Below are positions 7,251 to 16,208 of a stretch of DNA of 19,731 nucleotides, piece by piece. The notes below the pieces were generated by a model. The model saw only the letters and a program-made list of their open reading frames with translations, did no database searches and was not told the origin of the DNA. The stretch comes from an uncultured Collinsella sp. (lineage in GTDB: Bacteria; Actinomycetota; Coriobacteriia; Coriobacteriales; Coriobacteriaceae): positions 1 through 19,731 of the forward strand of contig CALBUZ010000189.1 of NCBI GenBank assembly GCA_937969105.1. Direction: 5' to 3'. Made by a program: the position numbers and the translations under genes. Numbering within the stretch: the first letter of the stretch is position 1; the number at the start of each line of letters is the position of its first letter.

Positions 7251-7916
7251 TTAGCCGTGATATTCGCCGTTGTACTGGATTAACGTCAAGTCTTCCACGC
7301 CGTCGAGCGCGCGAATCGCGTCCGCATAGGGCATATCCACACCGTCCGAGAACACCTCCACGGCCATCTCGACCTTGTCACCGCGCATGGTCTTGGACTT
7401 CACCGTAAACTTGGTGCGTCCAAAAGCGCGCACGATGTCGTCGCCGGTGGTCTGACCCGTGTAGTGGATGACCATCATGTACACGCGCGCCTTGTCCTGG
7501 TGGCTCGCAAAGCCGGCGATCATCGCCACGATGACCACCGCCGTGAGCCCCACGAGCGCATACATGCCGGCGCCCGCCGTAATGCCCGTGGTAATGGCCC
7601 AAAAGAGATACAGAAGATCGAGCGGGTCCTTGACCGCCGTACGGTAACGGACGATGGACAGAGCACCGACCATACCGAGCGAGATGACCACGTTGGTCGA
7701 GATCGCAAGCGTCACCATGCAGGTGAGCACGCACATGCCCACGAGCGTCACGGCAAAGCTGCGCGAGTACACCACGCCGGTAAAGAAACGCTTGTACACG
7801 CAATAGATCAGGATGCCCATGGCGAGTGCCACGAGCAGCGACAGACCGATCTTGGCAGGGTCGACCTGGCCAAACGCCTCCAAGACGGAGTTCTTAAAAA
7901 AGTCCCTGGTGCTCAT
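7251..7916 (-). CDS. DUF4956 membrane protein, last gene of the pel operon
   Basis: A 221-residue membrane protein. Four hydrophobic segments are visible (about residues 22-42, 52-74, 100-115 and 117-138). Between segments two and three lies the DUF4956 signature SLGMVGALSIVRYRTAVKDP. A soluble C-terminal domain (about 145-221), probably cytosolic, ends in a ferredoxin-like alternation of strands and helices. The biochemical role of this family is not known to me. Its genes are commonly seen beside VTC-domain genes, as here, where it starts 3 nt after the VTC stop. This suggests a membrane partner of the VTC enzyme, possibly for polyphosphate or substrate passage, which is inference. The RBS is weak (GAGGGG about 13 nt upstream), consistent with coupling to the preceding gene. 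A strong hairpin follows the stop. Confidence 0.85.
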   Translation of the reverse strand: MSTRDFFKNSVLEAFGQVDPAKIGLSLLVALAMGILIYCVYKRFFTGVVYSRSFAVTLVGMCVLTCMVTLAISTNVVISLGMVGALSIVRYRTAVKDPLDLLYLFWAITTGITAGAGMYALVGLTAVVIVAMIAGFASHQDKARVYMMVIHYTGQTTGDDIVRAFGRTKFTVKSKTMRGDKVEMAVEVFSDGVDMPYADAIRALDGVEDLTLIQYNGEYHG

Positions 7917-7919
7917 GGT

Positions 7920-8711
7920 CTAAATATCCCCTCGGTTCTCAAAATCCGATTCCCAGTTATTAAATCCGCGCAGGTAGGCAGTCTTTTCGTAACACAGGCA
8001 GTACTTGGAGACCGCCGTGAGTTCGGCCGCGCCCGGCGGCACCATATCGCGCACCAGCTGCGGGCAAAACTCGGTAAACTTTACCTCCATCACCAGCTTG
8101 CCTGGCTCCAGCACGGGCAGCGCGGGCAGCGTCGCGTCAAAGATATCGAAGCTTCCCACTGCGGCGCGCACATTCATGTCAAACGTGATGCGCACGGTGC
8201 CTTCGTCCATCACCCACGGCTCGCGCTCGTAATCCACAATGGTCCGCGGGCGCATCATATTGCAGATGCACTCGATGTAGAACTCGCGGCAGAGTTGATG
8301 GGGGCTCCTGAGCAAAAAGTCGTAGTCGCCGGCCAGGATCTGCTCAAACTCGCCACGCGTGAGCGGTGCGTCTTCCTTATAGATCCAGCTGCCGTACTTC
8401 TTTTTGCGCTCGAGCTTAATCACCTTGTCGCCGCCGTTGTAGATGCGGACGCGATACTTTTTGCGCATGAGAATACCGGCATCTTTTTCCTCGTAGGCCG
8501 AGTTGCAGTAGTCGTCAAAGTACAGGCTGCGAATGGTGTAACCGCCCGCCTGCGCATGCTTGTCCAGCTTAAACACCGGCGCCATGCGACAGGCCAGTGC
8601 AGCGTGCTCGCCCTCGTTGATGAGGTACTTGAGCTCATGGCGATAACGCTCCTGCGTGGTGCGCACGGGAGGTGCCGCCAGGCGCTCGAGCAGCGCGCTA
8701 GCCCTCCTCAT
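7920..8711 (-). CDS. VTC-domain protein, putative polyphosphate polymerase
   Basis: A 263-residue VTC-domain protein, the triphosphate-tunnel fold that in yeast Vtc4 makes polyphosphate from ATP. Tunnel residues are intact: RHELKYLI (Arg24, Glu26, Lys28), YRVRIY (Arg87, Arg89), KLERK (Lys99, Glu101, Lys103), VRITFDMNVRA (Arg174, Arg182) and MEVKF (Glu209, Lys211). It is soluble, with no membrane segment of its own. The start ATG 8711 (GGAGG 6 nt upstream) overlaps the end of the cotH-like gene by 14 nt, and the DUF4956 gene follows after 3 nt, so the three genes are tightly coupled. Conserved catalytic positions suggest an active enzyme. Whether the product is polyphosphate, and whether it is joined to the exopolysaccharide, cannot be read from the sequence. 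Confidence 0.88.
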   Translation of the reverse strand: MRRASALLERLAAPPVRTTQERYRHELKYLINEGEHAALACRMAPVFKLDKHAQAGGYTIRSLYFDDYCNSAYEEKDAGILMRKKYRVRIYNGGDKVIKLERKKKYGSWIYKEDAPLTRGEFEQILAGDYDFLLRSPHQLCREFYIECICNMMRPRTIVDYEREPWVMDEGTVRITFDMNVRAAVGSFDIFDATLPALPVLEPGKLVMEVKFTEFCPQLVRDMVPPGAAELTAVSKYCLCYEKTAYLRGFNNWESDFENRGDI

Positions 8712-10467
8712 ACGTGTCCTCCACGACCTTACCGCCGTCTTGCACGTAAAAACACTTCATGCCGTACTGTTTGCCATCGTCGGTCACGTAATAGTCGAAC
8801 GCATCTTGCGTATAGCCGTCAGAGTTGGTGGCGCGCACGCGCACAAAATACTGGCCGGTATCGGGCGCATCGCAGGTCACCTCGGGAAGCAGCACGTCCT
8901 CAGCCTTAAAGACCACGTCGCTTATGGCATAGTCGCGCGCCAGCTCCACGGTATAACGAATGTCGCGCGCCTTAAAGTCGTAAGACGCATCCCAGTTCAT
9001 GCGCAGCTTACCGTTATCGATCTGCGGCACGCCAATGTAGAACGGCATGGGCTTTTTATAGCTCTCGCGAAAGCTCTTATAGTTCTCCTCGATCTCGGAA
9101 GGAATCGCCGCAGCGATTTGCTCGTATTGATCCTTGGTGACAGGCAGATTGTCGATATCGGGCGAAGCAAAGACCAGGGATTCGGTAACCTCGCGGTAGT
9201 GCTTGATCATCTTGGCCAGACGTTCCTCGGTCAAATACGAGCGCAAGTCCTTAACGGCACGGTCGAGTTCGCTGCGGAACGACTTGCTGCGCAGCGCACG
9301 ATTGAACAGCACGTTGCCCCAGTAGTTGCTCACGCCGCGCTCCCAGCTCGCATAGTCCGAGAACCCCTTCAGGCTCAACTCAAGCTTACGCAGCATGCCG
9401 TCGTTATCCCAATCTAAAAAGTACCAGGTATTTGAGTTAAGCGGGCTGTACAGATAGCAGTTACGGTTCTGCGTATCGCAGTTGCCCGTCAAGATCTGAA
9501 ACGCCATCCAATAGACCAGATTCTCGGTATCAAAGTAGGTGTCGAGCACGTTATCGATCTTTTGCGATTCGTCGTTGAGCGCATCGAGCATCTCGATCAA
9601 CTTGGTGTGGTCCGAGTCGCCCTTAATCTCGAGCATGCCCTCAAAGTTGGCCTGGTTGTAGTCGGGATCGTCGGCGAGCTTAATGGTGTCCTCGTAGCGA
9701 TAGAACTCAAAGCTGTTCACCTTGTAAAGGTGTCCATTCTTATCTAGGCCATGTGCCTTAAGCGCCGTCTTATTAAGCTGCTCTACCTGTGTAAACAGGC
9801 CGTAGTCCTCAAAGGTGTCGTTGGACTTTTCGGTCTGGTCGCACACCCACAGGTGCACAAACTGTGTGCGCAGGCCCATCATCTGGGGAATGCCGCGGAT
9901 AAGGTCGTAGGCCATCTTGTTGCGAAAACGCATACCCTCGGCCATATGCTTGTTGAGCGCAATCGCGCGCTGCTGGCGCCAGGTACCCTTTCCTTTTTTG
10001 AGCTCCACCTTGTAATTCTTCTGCGTATAACCGCTCGACGTCTGGCCGCGCACCTGCACGGTGGCATTGGGCGTTTCCTCGCCATAGCCAACCTCGCCTG
10101 CCACTGGGCCGTCTTCGTCGCCCGCCTGCAGCAGGCCCATAACCTGATAGCGCGCCACGCCCATGTCGGCATAGTCGTAGACAGAGTACGTATTGATCTC
10201 GACCCAGCTATGATCGGTATTCTCGGAGCTGTTGCCGCGAGAGACCGTCAGGTACATGCATACGATACCCGAGTCATCGTAGACCTCGTACAGCTCATCC
10301 TTGTCGCGAAGGTGCTTGGTCTCGCTAGACGCATCGGCCTTTTTAATCTTGTCCTGCTTCTTGGTCTTTTTTGTCGAGGATTCGTCCTGCGAAGAGCAGC
10401 CCGAAAGCAGCAATGTGCCGGCAGCCGCCTCAATCAAGCGGCGACGCGATATCATCCTATCGGTCAT
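8698..10467 (-). CDS. CotH-kinase-family lipoprotein
   Basis: A 589-residue extracytoplasmic lipoprotein. The signal MTDRMISRRRLIEAAAGTLLLSGC has a lipobox with lipidated Cys24, and SRRRLI resembles a twin-arginine motif. A Lys/Ser-rich linker leads to a CotH kinase-like domain with QVRGQTSSGYTQKNYKVEL (conserved RGxxS and catalytic-type Lys) and WYFLDWDNDGML (acidic metal-binding cluster). The C-terminus (about residues 480-580) looks like a fibronectin-III-like beta-sandwich (YFVRVRATNSDGYTQ). CotH of Bacillus is an atypical kinase that phosphorylates spore-coat proteins. Here there is no sporulation context, so the substrate is unknown. ATG 10467 has GGGGAGG upstream; the start is 11 nt before the pelG stop. 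The longer in-frame extension to 10533 lies wholly inside pelG and is rejected. Confidence 0.88.
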   Translation of the reverse strand: MTDRMISRRRLIEAAAGTLLLSGCSSQDESSTKKTKKQDKIKKADASSETKHLRDKDELYEVYDDSGIVCMYLTVSRGNSSENTDHSWVEINTYSVYDYADMGVARYQVMGLLQAGDEDGPVAGEVGYGEETPNATVQVRGQTSSGYTQKNYKVELKKGKGTWRQQRAIALNKHMAEGMRFRNKMAYDLIRGIPQMMGLRTQFVHLWVCDQTEKSNDTFEDYGLFTQVEQLNKTALKAHGLDKNGHLYKVNSFEFYRYEDTIKLADDPDYNQANFEGMLEIKGDSDHTKLIEMLDALNDESQKIDNVLDTYFDTENLVYWMAFQILTGNCDTQNRNCYLYSPLNSNTWYFLDWDNDGMLRKLELSLKGFSDYASWERGVSNYWGNVLFNRALRSKSFRSELDRAVKDLRSYLTEERLAKMIKHYREVTESLVFASPDIDNLPVTKDQYEQIAAAIPSEIEENYKSFRESYKKPMPFYIGVPQIDNGKLRMNWDASYDFKARDIRYTVELARDYAISDVVFKAEDVLLPEVTCDAPDTGQYFVRVRATNSDGYTQDAFDYYVTDDGKQYGMKCFYVQDGGKVVEDTYEEG

Positions 10468-12001
10468 CAGAACCTCCCCAACGATTGCGATACACACGGA
10501 CCACCGTGCGCTCAAACGCACCATGCGGCTCACCCTCTAGACGCAGCTCCTCGTAGCGCTGTTCGGCACGGTCGAGCAAGCGACCCAGCTCCGTAAAGCG
10601 ACCCGTTTTGTCGGTCGCCACAATGGGCTGCTGGCTCAGAATACGATACGGCAAGTTGACGGTATAGGCATCGAGCCGCATGAGCGCCACAACAAAAAAC
10701 ACCGCCGCGCCGAGCAAAAAGCCAAAGCCATAAAACTGCTGCGGAAAGAACAGCGAGACGATGGTCGCCAGCCCCGCCACGCCCGCAAACAGCCCAGAGG
10801 CAAGCACGGCGCCCTTGTAGTCGGTAAAGTACAGCAAGATCAGCAGAATCGTGTTGCCCACTGCATACAGGCCATAGCCCACGCACAGCGTGCGGAAATA
10901 CCCGTGCATCAGATTGTTGAAGCCCAGTGGCAGGGCCGAGAGCACCGTGGTCTCGAGCGAGATGACCGCTGCCGTCACAAACAGCTGCTTGAGCGCGCAA
11001 AACCGCAGCTCCCGGTTGAGCGTGGCGAGCATTTCCTCCTCGGCCACCACGATGTCGCCCACCACGCCGCCGTCGTTAAACAGGCTGTAGTAGTCGCGGT
11101 AGCGCGGATAGAAGTTGACCTCGACCGACACCACAAAGTTGACGGTCGTGACCAGGATCGTTAAAAACGCGATGAGCGCCGGCACATCGTGGTAGGGTGC
11201 GCCGTAAAACAGGCCCTTGACCTGCACGCCAATGGGGCCGGCCCAAATAATTACCAGATGTGCAAAGAGTCCCAGATTGGTAAACAGGCCCGTGAGTGCC
11301 AGCGGCATAAACTGGTCGAGCCAGCGCAAAAAGAGCCAGGGGCTGCGATCGCTCTGAGGAAAATACCGGTACAGCAACACCACGTCCCAGGCGAGCATGA
11401 CGCCGTAGCCCAGGCCGATCGAGGCCAGCAGGCCCTCGACCGGCGGCAGCCCCAGCGCCAGCGCGGCCAGGGCACACAGACACGCCACGCCAATGGCCGC
11501 GGCAAAGCTGCACAGGATGCCGCGGTAATCCTTGATGGCCGTGAGATAGCTCATGCCGTTCCAGTTGACGATCATAATGTTGAAAAGCCAAAGGCACAGC
11601 AGCCCCTGCAGCAGTGTGGCGCCCGAGAACAGCAAAAAGATGCCGTAGAGCACCGTGCACGCAACGAGCATGATGGCGTTGGAGCCCCAAAACGAGGGCA
11701 AGACCTCTTCTTCGCGCTCGGCAAAAAGCATGTCGGCCAGAAAGCGCGTGACCGGCATGGAGAAAAAGCTTGTGAGGGTGAGCGACGCCAGCAGCGTATA
11801 GGTCACCATGCACACCAGCAGATCCTGGTTGGCGCGTCCCACGCCCCACAGACCGCACAGCACCAGGATACCCACCTGGAGCAGCACGCCCAGCAGCATG
11901 GGGCCCGTGCACACAATGCCGGCGTAGCCGTAGGCGCGCATCGTGGCAAATAGACCCTTGCGCTTAAACAGGCGTTTGAGCTCAAAACCGATTCCGGCCA
12001 C
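10457..12001 (-). CDS. pelG: PelG-like exopolysaccharide transporter
   Basis: A polytopic inner-membrane protein of 514 residues with about 12 hydrophobic segments, of the MOP/Wzx-like fold used by PelG to move Pel polymer across the membrane. The N-terminus MAGIGFELKRLFKRKG is the PelG signature. The hydrophilic loop around residues 295-320 (VSVEVNFYPRYRDYYSLFNDGGVVGDI) is also typical. The GTG start at 12001 is supported by a near-perfect AAGGAGGTG 6 nt upstream, lying inside the 3' end of pelF. It follows the pelF stop by 3 nt and overlaps the cotH-like gene by 11 nt. Together with PelD and PelE-like proteins it should form the membrane complex that works with PelF. Confidence 0.93.
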   Translation of the reverse strand: MAGIGFELKRLFKRKGLFATMRAYGYAGIVCTGPMLLGVLLQVGILVLCGLWGVGRANQDLLVCMVTYTLLASLTLTSFFSMPVTRFLADMLFAEREEEVLPSFWGSNAIMLVACTVLYGIFLLFSGATLLQGLLCLWLFNIMIVNWNGMSYLTAIKDYRGILCSFAAAIGVACLCALAALALGLPPVEGLLASIGLGYGVMLAWDVVLLYRYFPQSDRSPWLFLRWLDQFMPLALTGLFTNLGLFAHLVIIWAGPIGVQVKGLFYGAPYHDVPALIAFLTILVTTVNFVVSVEVNFYPRYRDYYSLFNDGGVVGDIVVAEEEMLATLNRELRFCALKQLFVTAAVISLETTVLSALPLGFNNLMHGYFRTLCVGYGLYAVGNTILLILLYFTDYKGAVLASGLFAGVAGLATIVSLFFPQQFYGFGFLLGAAVFFVVALMRLDAYTVNLPYRILSQQPIVATDKTGRFTELGRLLDRAEQRYEELRLEGEPHGAFERTVVRVYRNRWGGSDDR

Positions 12002-12004
12002 CGG

Positions 12005-13432
12005 CTACACCTCCTTCTTGGGCAAATTGAACGCGCGAGCCGTCTCGTCGTACAGCGCGCGATAGTTGGCGAGCATCTGCTCGTGTAGGTAGTAGGTCGC
12101 CACGCGACGCTGACCGCGCTCCCCCATTTCCAGGCGGCGGGCACGGCTCGCGCACATGCGCTCCATGGCATCAGCCAGACCCTTGCGATACATGGGCGGG
12201 CTCACGAATCCAGCCACGCCAAAGTCGTCGCCGGGGGCGCCCTCGAGCAGCTCGCGGCAGCAGCCGACCTCGGTCGTCACACAGGGGCGACGCGCGGCAA
12301 GCGATTCCAACACGCTCAACGGCTGGCCCTCCGAGATGCTCGTCAAAATGGTAAAGTCGAGCTTTTCCATGTACTCGACCACGTTGACGCGGCCGGTAAA
12401 GATCAAGTCACGCACGCCCAATGTCTCCACTAGCGCATGGCACTCGGCGCCATATTCCTCGTCGTCCACGCCACCCATAATGTGCAGGCGCACGTGCGGC
12501 AGGCGCTCGTGCAACTCAAAGAAGGCATAGATCATGGTCTTGACGTCCTTGATGGGCGCCAGACGCACCACCGCGCCAATGTCCACCCAGCCGTCATCGG
12601 GCTTTAAGGGAATGTCCTTAAAGCGATCGAACTGAATGCCGTTGGGAATGACCAGGCATTTGTTCGCATCGCATCCCATATCGATCTGCGTCTTGCGGGC
12701 GTTGTGGAACAGGCTCGTCACACGGAAGGCGCGGCGGTAGATCTCCTCCGAAAGCAGGTAGAAAAAGCGGATCCAGCGGTCCTTAAACGAGGGCACCACC
12801 CAGTCGGCACGAATGATCTCTTCCTCGCGCTCGCGCGTGTAGATGCCGTGCTCGGTCAGCAATGCCGGCGCGTGATTCATGCTGGAGCCCAAACTCGCAA
12901 GTAGACCGCCGTAGCCGGTCGAGATGGCGTGGTACACATCGGCCACCGGAACCTCGCTGACCAGTAGATAGAGCACGGGCAGCAACATCGAGCGCATGGT
13001 GTGGAAGGCGTCGGCGAAAGGCGTATACGGGTACTCGGCCAGGCACACGTCGCGGAAGATGTCCATAAACGAGCGGCTCTGCAAAAATGAGAGCGGATGC
13101 ACGTGGCGACGCTGGAAAATATCGAACAGCACGTCCCAGTCCGGATTGGAGAGCGAAACCAGACGGCGCAACGCCTCGCGCTCGCGGTCGTCAAAGTCGA
13201 CTTCCTCCTGCTCGCCCGAAAGACGCAGGGCATCGTCCAGGAACACCTCGTGCACCTCGACGACGTTGCCGGGCAGATCGTAGACAAACTTGCCGCGGTC
13301 TTCGGCGTGGGCGCCAATCACCCACAGTACAAACTCATGCTCGGGCATGGCCGTGATGTAGCCGTGCATCCAGGTGGACACACCGCCGTGCACGTAGGGG
13401 TAGCAGCCCTCGAGCACCAAGCAGATTCTCAT
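12005..13432 (-). CDS. pelF: PelF glycosyltransferase (GT4)
   Basis: Cytosolic GT-B retaining glycosyltransferase of 475 residues that polymerises the Pel polysaccharide from UDP-activated N-acetylhexosamine. The N-terminal Rossmann start EGCYPYVHGGVSTWMHGY and the segment LLTEHGIYTREREEEI (about 191-206) are PelF hallmarks. NGIQFDRF and the EX7E motif EGQPLSVLE (Glu368, Glu376) mark the GT4 donor site. ATG 13432 overlaps the stop of the upstream deacetylase gene as ATGA, implying translational coupling. The length equals that of known PelF proteins and no motif is missing. The closest alternative is a general GT4, but the PelF-specific segments and pelG as the next gene make that unlikely. 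Confidence 0.94.
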   Translation of the reverse strand: MRICLVLEGCYPYVHGGVSTWMHGYITAMPEHEFVLWVIGAHAEDRGKFVYDLPGNVVEVHEVFLDDALRLSGEQEEVDFDDREREALRRLVSLSNPDWDVLFDIFQRRHVHPLSFLQSRSFMDIFRDVCLAEYPYTPFADAFHTMRSMLLPVLYLLVSEVPVADVYHAISTGYGGLLASLGSSMNHAPALLTEHGIYTREREEEIIRADWVVPSFKDRWIRFFYLLSEEIYRRAFRVTSLFHNARKTQIDMGCDANKCLVIPNGIQFDRFKDIPLKPDDGWVDIGAVVRLAPIKDVKTMIYAFFELHERLPHVRLHIMGGVDDEEYGAECHALVETLGVRDLIFTGRVNVVEYMEKLDFTILTSISEGQPLSVLESLAARRPCVTTEVGCCRELLEGAPGDDFGVAGFVSPPMYRKGLADAMERMCASRARRLEMGERGQRRVATYYLHEQMLANYRALYDETARAFNLPKKEV

Positions 13433-15306
13433 CGGTCGCCGCCCTCCTTGCGCCCAATCGTCACGGTCTTGTCCGTCGCTTTGACTAGGTACAGGTTGCC
13501 CGTCAGGTGTTTAATCTCGCCACCGGACACCGTACCCGGCTCGCCGTTATTGGCACGGAACATAAGCCAAGCCTCATCGTGGAAGTTGCCCAGGTTGAGC
13601 GTCCAGGCATCATCGCCCGTATCCACGCTCACCGTCACGGACGAAAAACGCTGGATGGCACCCGAGCACTCCGAACCCGTCTGGTGGCGCAGGTCGGGCG
13701 CAGACTTGGTAAGCCACTCCAGATAGTCGGTCAAACCACCCTTATAGACTTCCCAGCCCTCCTTGGCGCCGCGATCGGGATCAAGCAGGTCGTCGGGATG
13801 CATAAAGTGCGTGCTCACGTAGTGCATGTTGAGCTCGGACACGGCGGCCAGGCGCATGTAGGAATCGCCGACCATGCCGCCCGAGACAATACGAGGCTGC
13901 TCCACAATGCCATCGCTCGCCACGCCAAATTCCTGCACGTAGGGCAGGTCGGTTCCGTCCTCAAAGTACGTGCTGGCAATGGTCTTAATGCGCGGCACAT
14001 CCTCGCCAATAATCTTGCGCGCGCGGGCCGAAAGGATATTCGACGGCGGCACGTAGACCGAGCCGTGCGCGTTGGGCAGGACGTCGTCTTGGAAGGCGAT
14101 AAGCTCGTTGAGCGATGCAACAAGCGTCTCTTTGTTCTTCCACGTCTTGTAGTCGTACAGCGTGCCATAGTCGGTGTCCCAGAGCGCCAGCGGCTGATGG
14201 TTGTAGCCATGAAAGCCCAACTCACCGCCCATCTGCAGCAGCATGCCGCCAAAGTAGCGGAACTGCGTGGTATCGGCCTGGCGTGTGGGCTCGGTTTGGT
14301 TGACCACGTCCTCGTAGTTTTCGATCACGCCGGTATAGCGAATGTCGTATTGCTGCGCGAGTTTTTGCAGGTCGGGCCACCACACCTTGGCATAAAAATC
14401 GGCGATAGAAAGGCCGTAGTCGCGTTTGACATACGTGCCGTCGCCCGAGGGAACGGGGCTCGGGAAATCATCCAGGTAAAACACCGCGCTATTGATGACC
14501 GGATAGGCCGTGGCATCGCCCAACAGGCTCACGGCCGCGGCATAGAAACCGCGCATGACCTTGTCGTAGATACCGATATTGCACACCACAGTATGCCCGG
14601 TGCCGCAATCGCTCGACCAAATAAGCGGAGTACCCGTATCGCCGGTTTTGGCCCACACGTGGGCCGTCTCACGTAGCGAAACCGAAAGCGACGAATCAAA
14701 GGGATCCGAGAGCTCATAACGCTGGCCGCCGCCGATCATAAAGTCCTCGCTCGGCACGATGCTCTCTGCCGTCGCATATTCATATCCGGCAGAATCGATG
14801 CCCAGCTTGGGACCGATTGCCTGCAGATAGCTCGAATTGTCCGGCGTCATGGCGAGCATCAGCGAACCGCCGGAGCTCACCCAGCTCATGATGTCGGAGA
14901 GGTGCGTACCGAGCCCATCGATCGAAGGCATCAGTAAAATCACGCGGTCGAAGGATGTGAGGGAAGGAATCGCATCAACACCATCGGTGGCAATATCGAC
15001 ATCGCGGTGGGCAATTTTCATGTCGAGCAGAATCTGGTCAAACTGCTCTTTGACGTCCTCGACGCCATCTTGGCCCGAGTCGGTAATAACCAAGCACGTG
15101 GGCTTTTGGCCAAACATCGCCGAGTTTGCCGGAACTGCGTCGTTGGCAGCGAGCATGCCCAGCTTATGCTGCCCGGCGCTGTACTGCACGCCGGCACGCT
15201 CGATCAACAGCACGGCCGCCATGGCGATAAAGACCGCCCATACCACGAGCAGCCCCATCCAGCGAAAATGGCCCGCACGCTCGCGGATATGTTGCACCAC
15301 GCTCAT
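13429..15306 (-). CDS. pelA: DUF2194 / PelA-type polysaccharide deacetylase, membrane anchored
   Basis: A 625-residue protein with an N-terminal anchor (about residues 17-35) and an extracytoplasmic body. A Rossmann-like region (about 68-180, TCLVITDSGQD) precedes a carbohydrate-esterase-4-like domain. FYLDDFPSPVP (Asp279, Asp280) and ELGFHGYNHQPL (His366, His370) supply the Asp-His-His metal site expected of a deacetylase. The C-terminal part (about 540-615) looks like a beta-sandwich. This corresponds to the deacetylase-only PelA of Gram-positive pel operons, which lacks the glycoside-hydrolase domain of the Pseudomonas protein, so release or trimming of the polymer must be done elsewhere if at all. 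ATG 15306 has GGAGG upstream and overlaps the preceding stop as ATGA; the same ATGA coupling links it to pelF. It probably partially deacetylates GalNAc/GlcNAc to make the polymer cationic. Confidence 0.82.
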   Translation of the reverse strand: MSVVQHIRERAGHFRWMGLLVVWAVFIAMAAVLLIERAGVQYSAGQHKLGMLAANDAVPANSAMFGQKPTCLVITDSGQDGVEDVKEQFDQILLDMKIAHRDVDIATDGVDAIPSLTSFDRVILLMPSIDGLGTHLSDIMSWVSSGGSLMLAMTPDNSSYLQAIGPKLGIDSAGYEYATAESIVPSEDFMIGGGQRYELSDPFDSSLSVSLRETAHVWAKTGDTGTPLIWSSDCGTGHTVVCNIGIYDKVMRGFYAAAVSLLGDATAYPVINSAVFYLDDFPSPVPSGDGTYVKRDYGLSIADFYAKVWWPDLQKLAQQYDIRYTGVIENYEDVVNQTEPTRQADTTQFRYFGGMLLQMGGELGFHGYNHQPLALWDTDYGTLYDYKTWKNKETLVASLNELIAFQDDVLPNAHGSVYVPPSNILSARARKIIGEDVPRIKTIASTYFEDGTDLPYVQEFGVASDGIVEQPRIVSGGMVGDSYMRLAAVSELNMHYVSTHFMHPDDLLDPDRGAKEGWEVYKGGLTDYLEWLTKSAPDLRHQTGSECSGAIQRFSSVTVSVDTGDDAWTLNLGNFHDEAWLMFRANNGEPGTVSGGEIKHLTGNLYLVKATDKTVTIGRKEGGDR

Positions 15307-16208
15307 CGGGCCTCCTCTCCTTCACGCCAAAATGCCAGCCTCTCGCGATTTTCGGCATTCAAATACACATGCTGCTTGTCGATCGCGTCGATTACACGCC
15401 GTACCGCCTGCCCATCGCGACGAATCACAGCCAAGCGCAAGCAGAGCATCCACACGTCCTGCTCGTCTGACACATCGATCACCAACTGGCTAGCGACGTC
15501 CTCAGCCTTATCGATCTCGCCGGCATCGGCCAGCGCCGTGACATAGCGAATGCGCAACGCCGGCCCATCCTCACGTTCGCAACGACGCGCGAGCAAGCGT
15601 GCATACTGCTGACGCTGAATCTGTGCCACGCGGCCCTCTGCCAGACCCGAGTCCAGATAGGCGCCCAAAAAGTCGCAATACGCATCCAGATTATGCGAGC
15701 TGGAATCGGTCTTAAACGCGCGCTCCAACTGCTGCAGCTTAAGGTCAGACTCCTTGGAAATCTGCGCCACCGCCGTCGCGGCATAGTGCGCGACCTCAAC
15801 ATCGTCGTTGAGTTTTGCTGCCTGCAACTGTGCCAGGTACGCATCCGGATCCTCGGTAAGCATGGAGAGCATCAGACGGCGGCGGTCGCCCGGGTCGTTG
15901 ACGATCAGTGCTTCCTCGAGCGGCACCACGCCATCATCGCCCTCGCGCCCCTGCACGAGCAAACTGCGATGCATGTCGTCGTTAATGCGCAGCGTCTCCA
16001 GCGTGGCGTCCTTAAGGTCGTCACCGAACACCGCGCTACGCACCGAGAGCAATGCCACGAGCAACGGGCCCCACAGTGGTACGAGCACCATCACGGCAAG
16101 CATGTGCCCACGAACCGGCAGCAGACCCAGTTTCATAAGCGTCCACAGCACCAGACACACCAGCGCATGAATTAATAGCAGTACGGCAGCAACGACAAGC
16201 GAGATCAA
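15303..16208 (-). CDS. pelE: PelE-like membrane protein with helical repeats
   Basis: A 301-residue protein with two N-terminal transmembrane helices (about residues 1-27 and 34-58), then an all-helical cytosolic region (about 110-290) built like tetratricopeptide repeats. Sequences such as DVEVAHYAATAVAQI and ALADAGEIDKAEDVASQLV are visible. This is the architecture of PelE, which joins PelD and PelG in the inner membrane. Primary sequence is poorly conserved in this family, so the name rests on architecture plus position between pelD and pelA. TTG 16208 is used: GGGGGAGG lies 4 nt upstream and the TTGA overlaps the pelD stop codon. It is coupled downstream to pelA by ATGA. Because its start sits at the very end of pelD, the pelD frameshift might lower its translation. 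Confidence 0.72.
   Translation of the reverse strand: MISLVVAAVLLLIHALVCLVLWTLMKLGLLPVRGHMLAVMVLVPLWGPLLVALLSVRSAVFGDDLKDATLETLRINDDMHRSLLVQGREGDDGVVPLEEALIVNDPGDRRRLMLSMLTEDPDAYLAQLQAAKLNDDVEVAHYAATAVAQISKESDLKLQQLERAFKTDSSSHNLDAYCDFLGAYLDSGLAEGRVAQIQRQQYARLLARRCEREDGPALRIRYVTALADAGEIDKAEDVASQLVIDVSDEQDVWMLCLRLAVIRRDGQAVRRVIDAIDKQHVYLNAENRERLAFWREGEEAR

Noticed and set aside
7019..7408. Small plus-strand genes between scrR and the DUF4956 gene
   Set aside because: Short Arg/Pro/Ser-rich frames without RBS that run over hairpins and into the antisense of the DUF4956 gene.
7464..8909. 481-codon plus-strand open frame
   Set aside because: Antisense across three real genes; no RBS or recognisable domain.
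11076..11912. 278-codon minus-strand frame within pelG
   Set aside because: An out-of-frame copy of pelG; pelG itself has a clear start, RBS and membrane topology.
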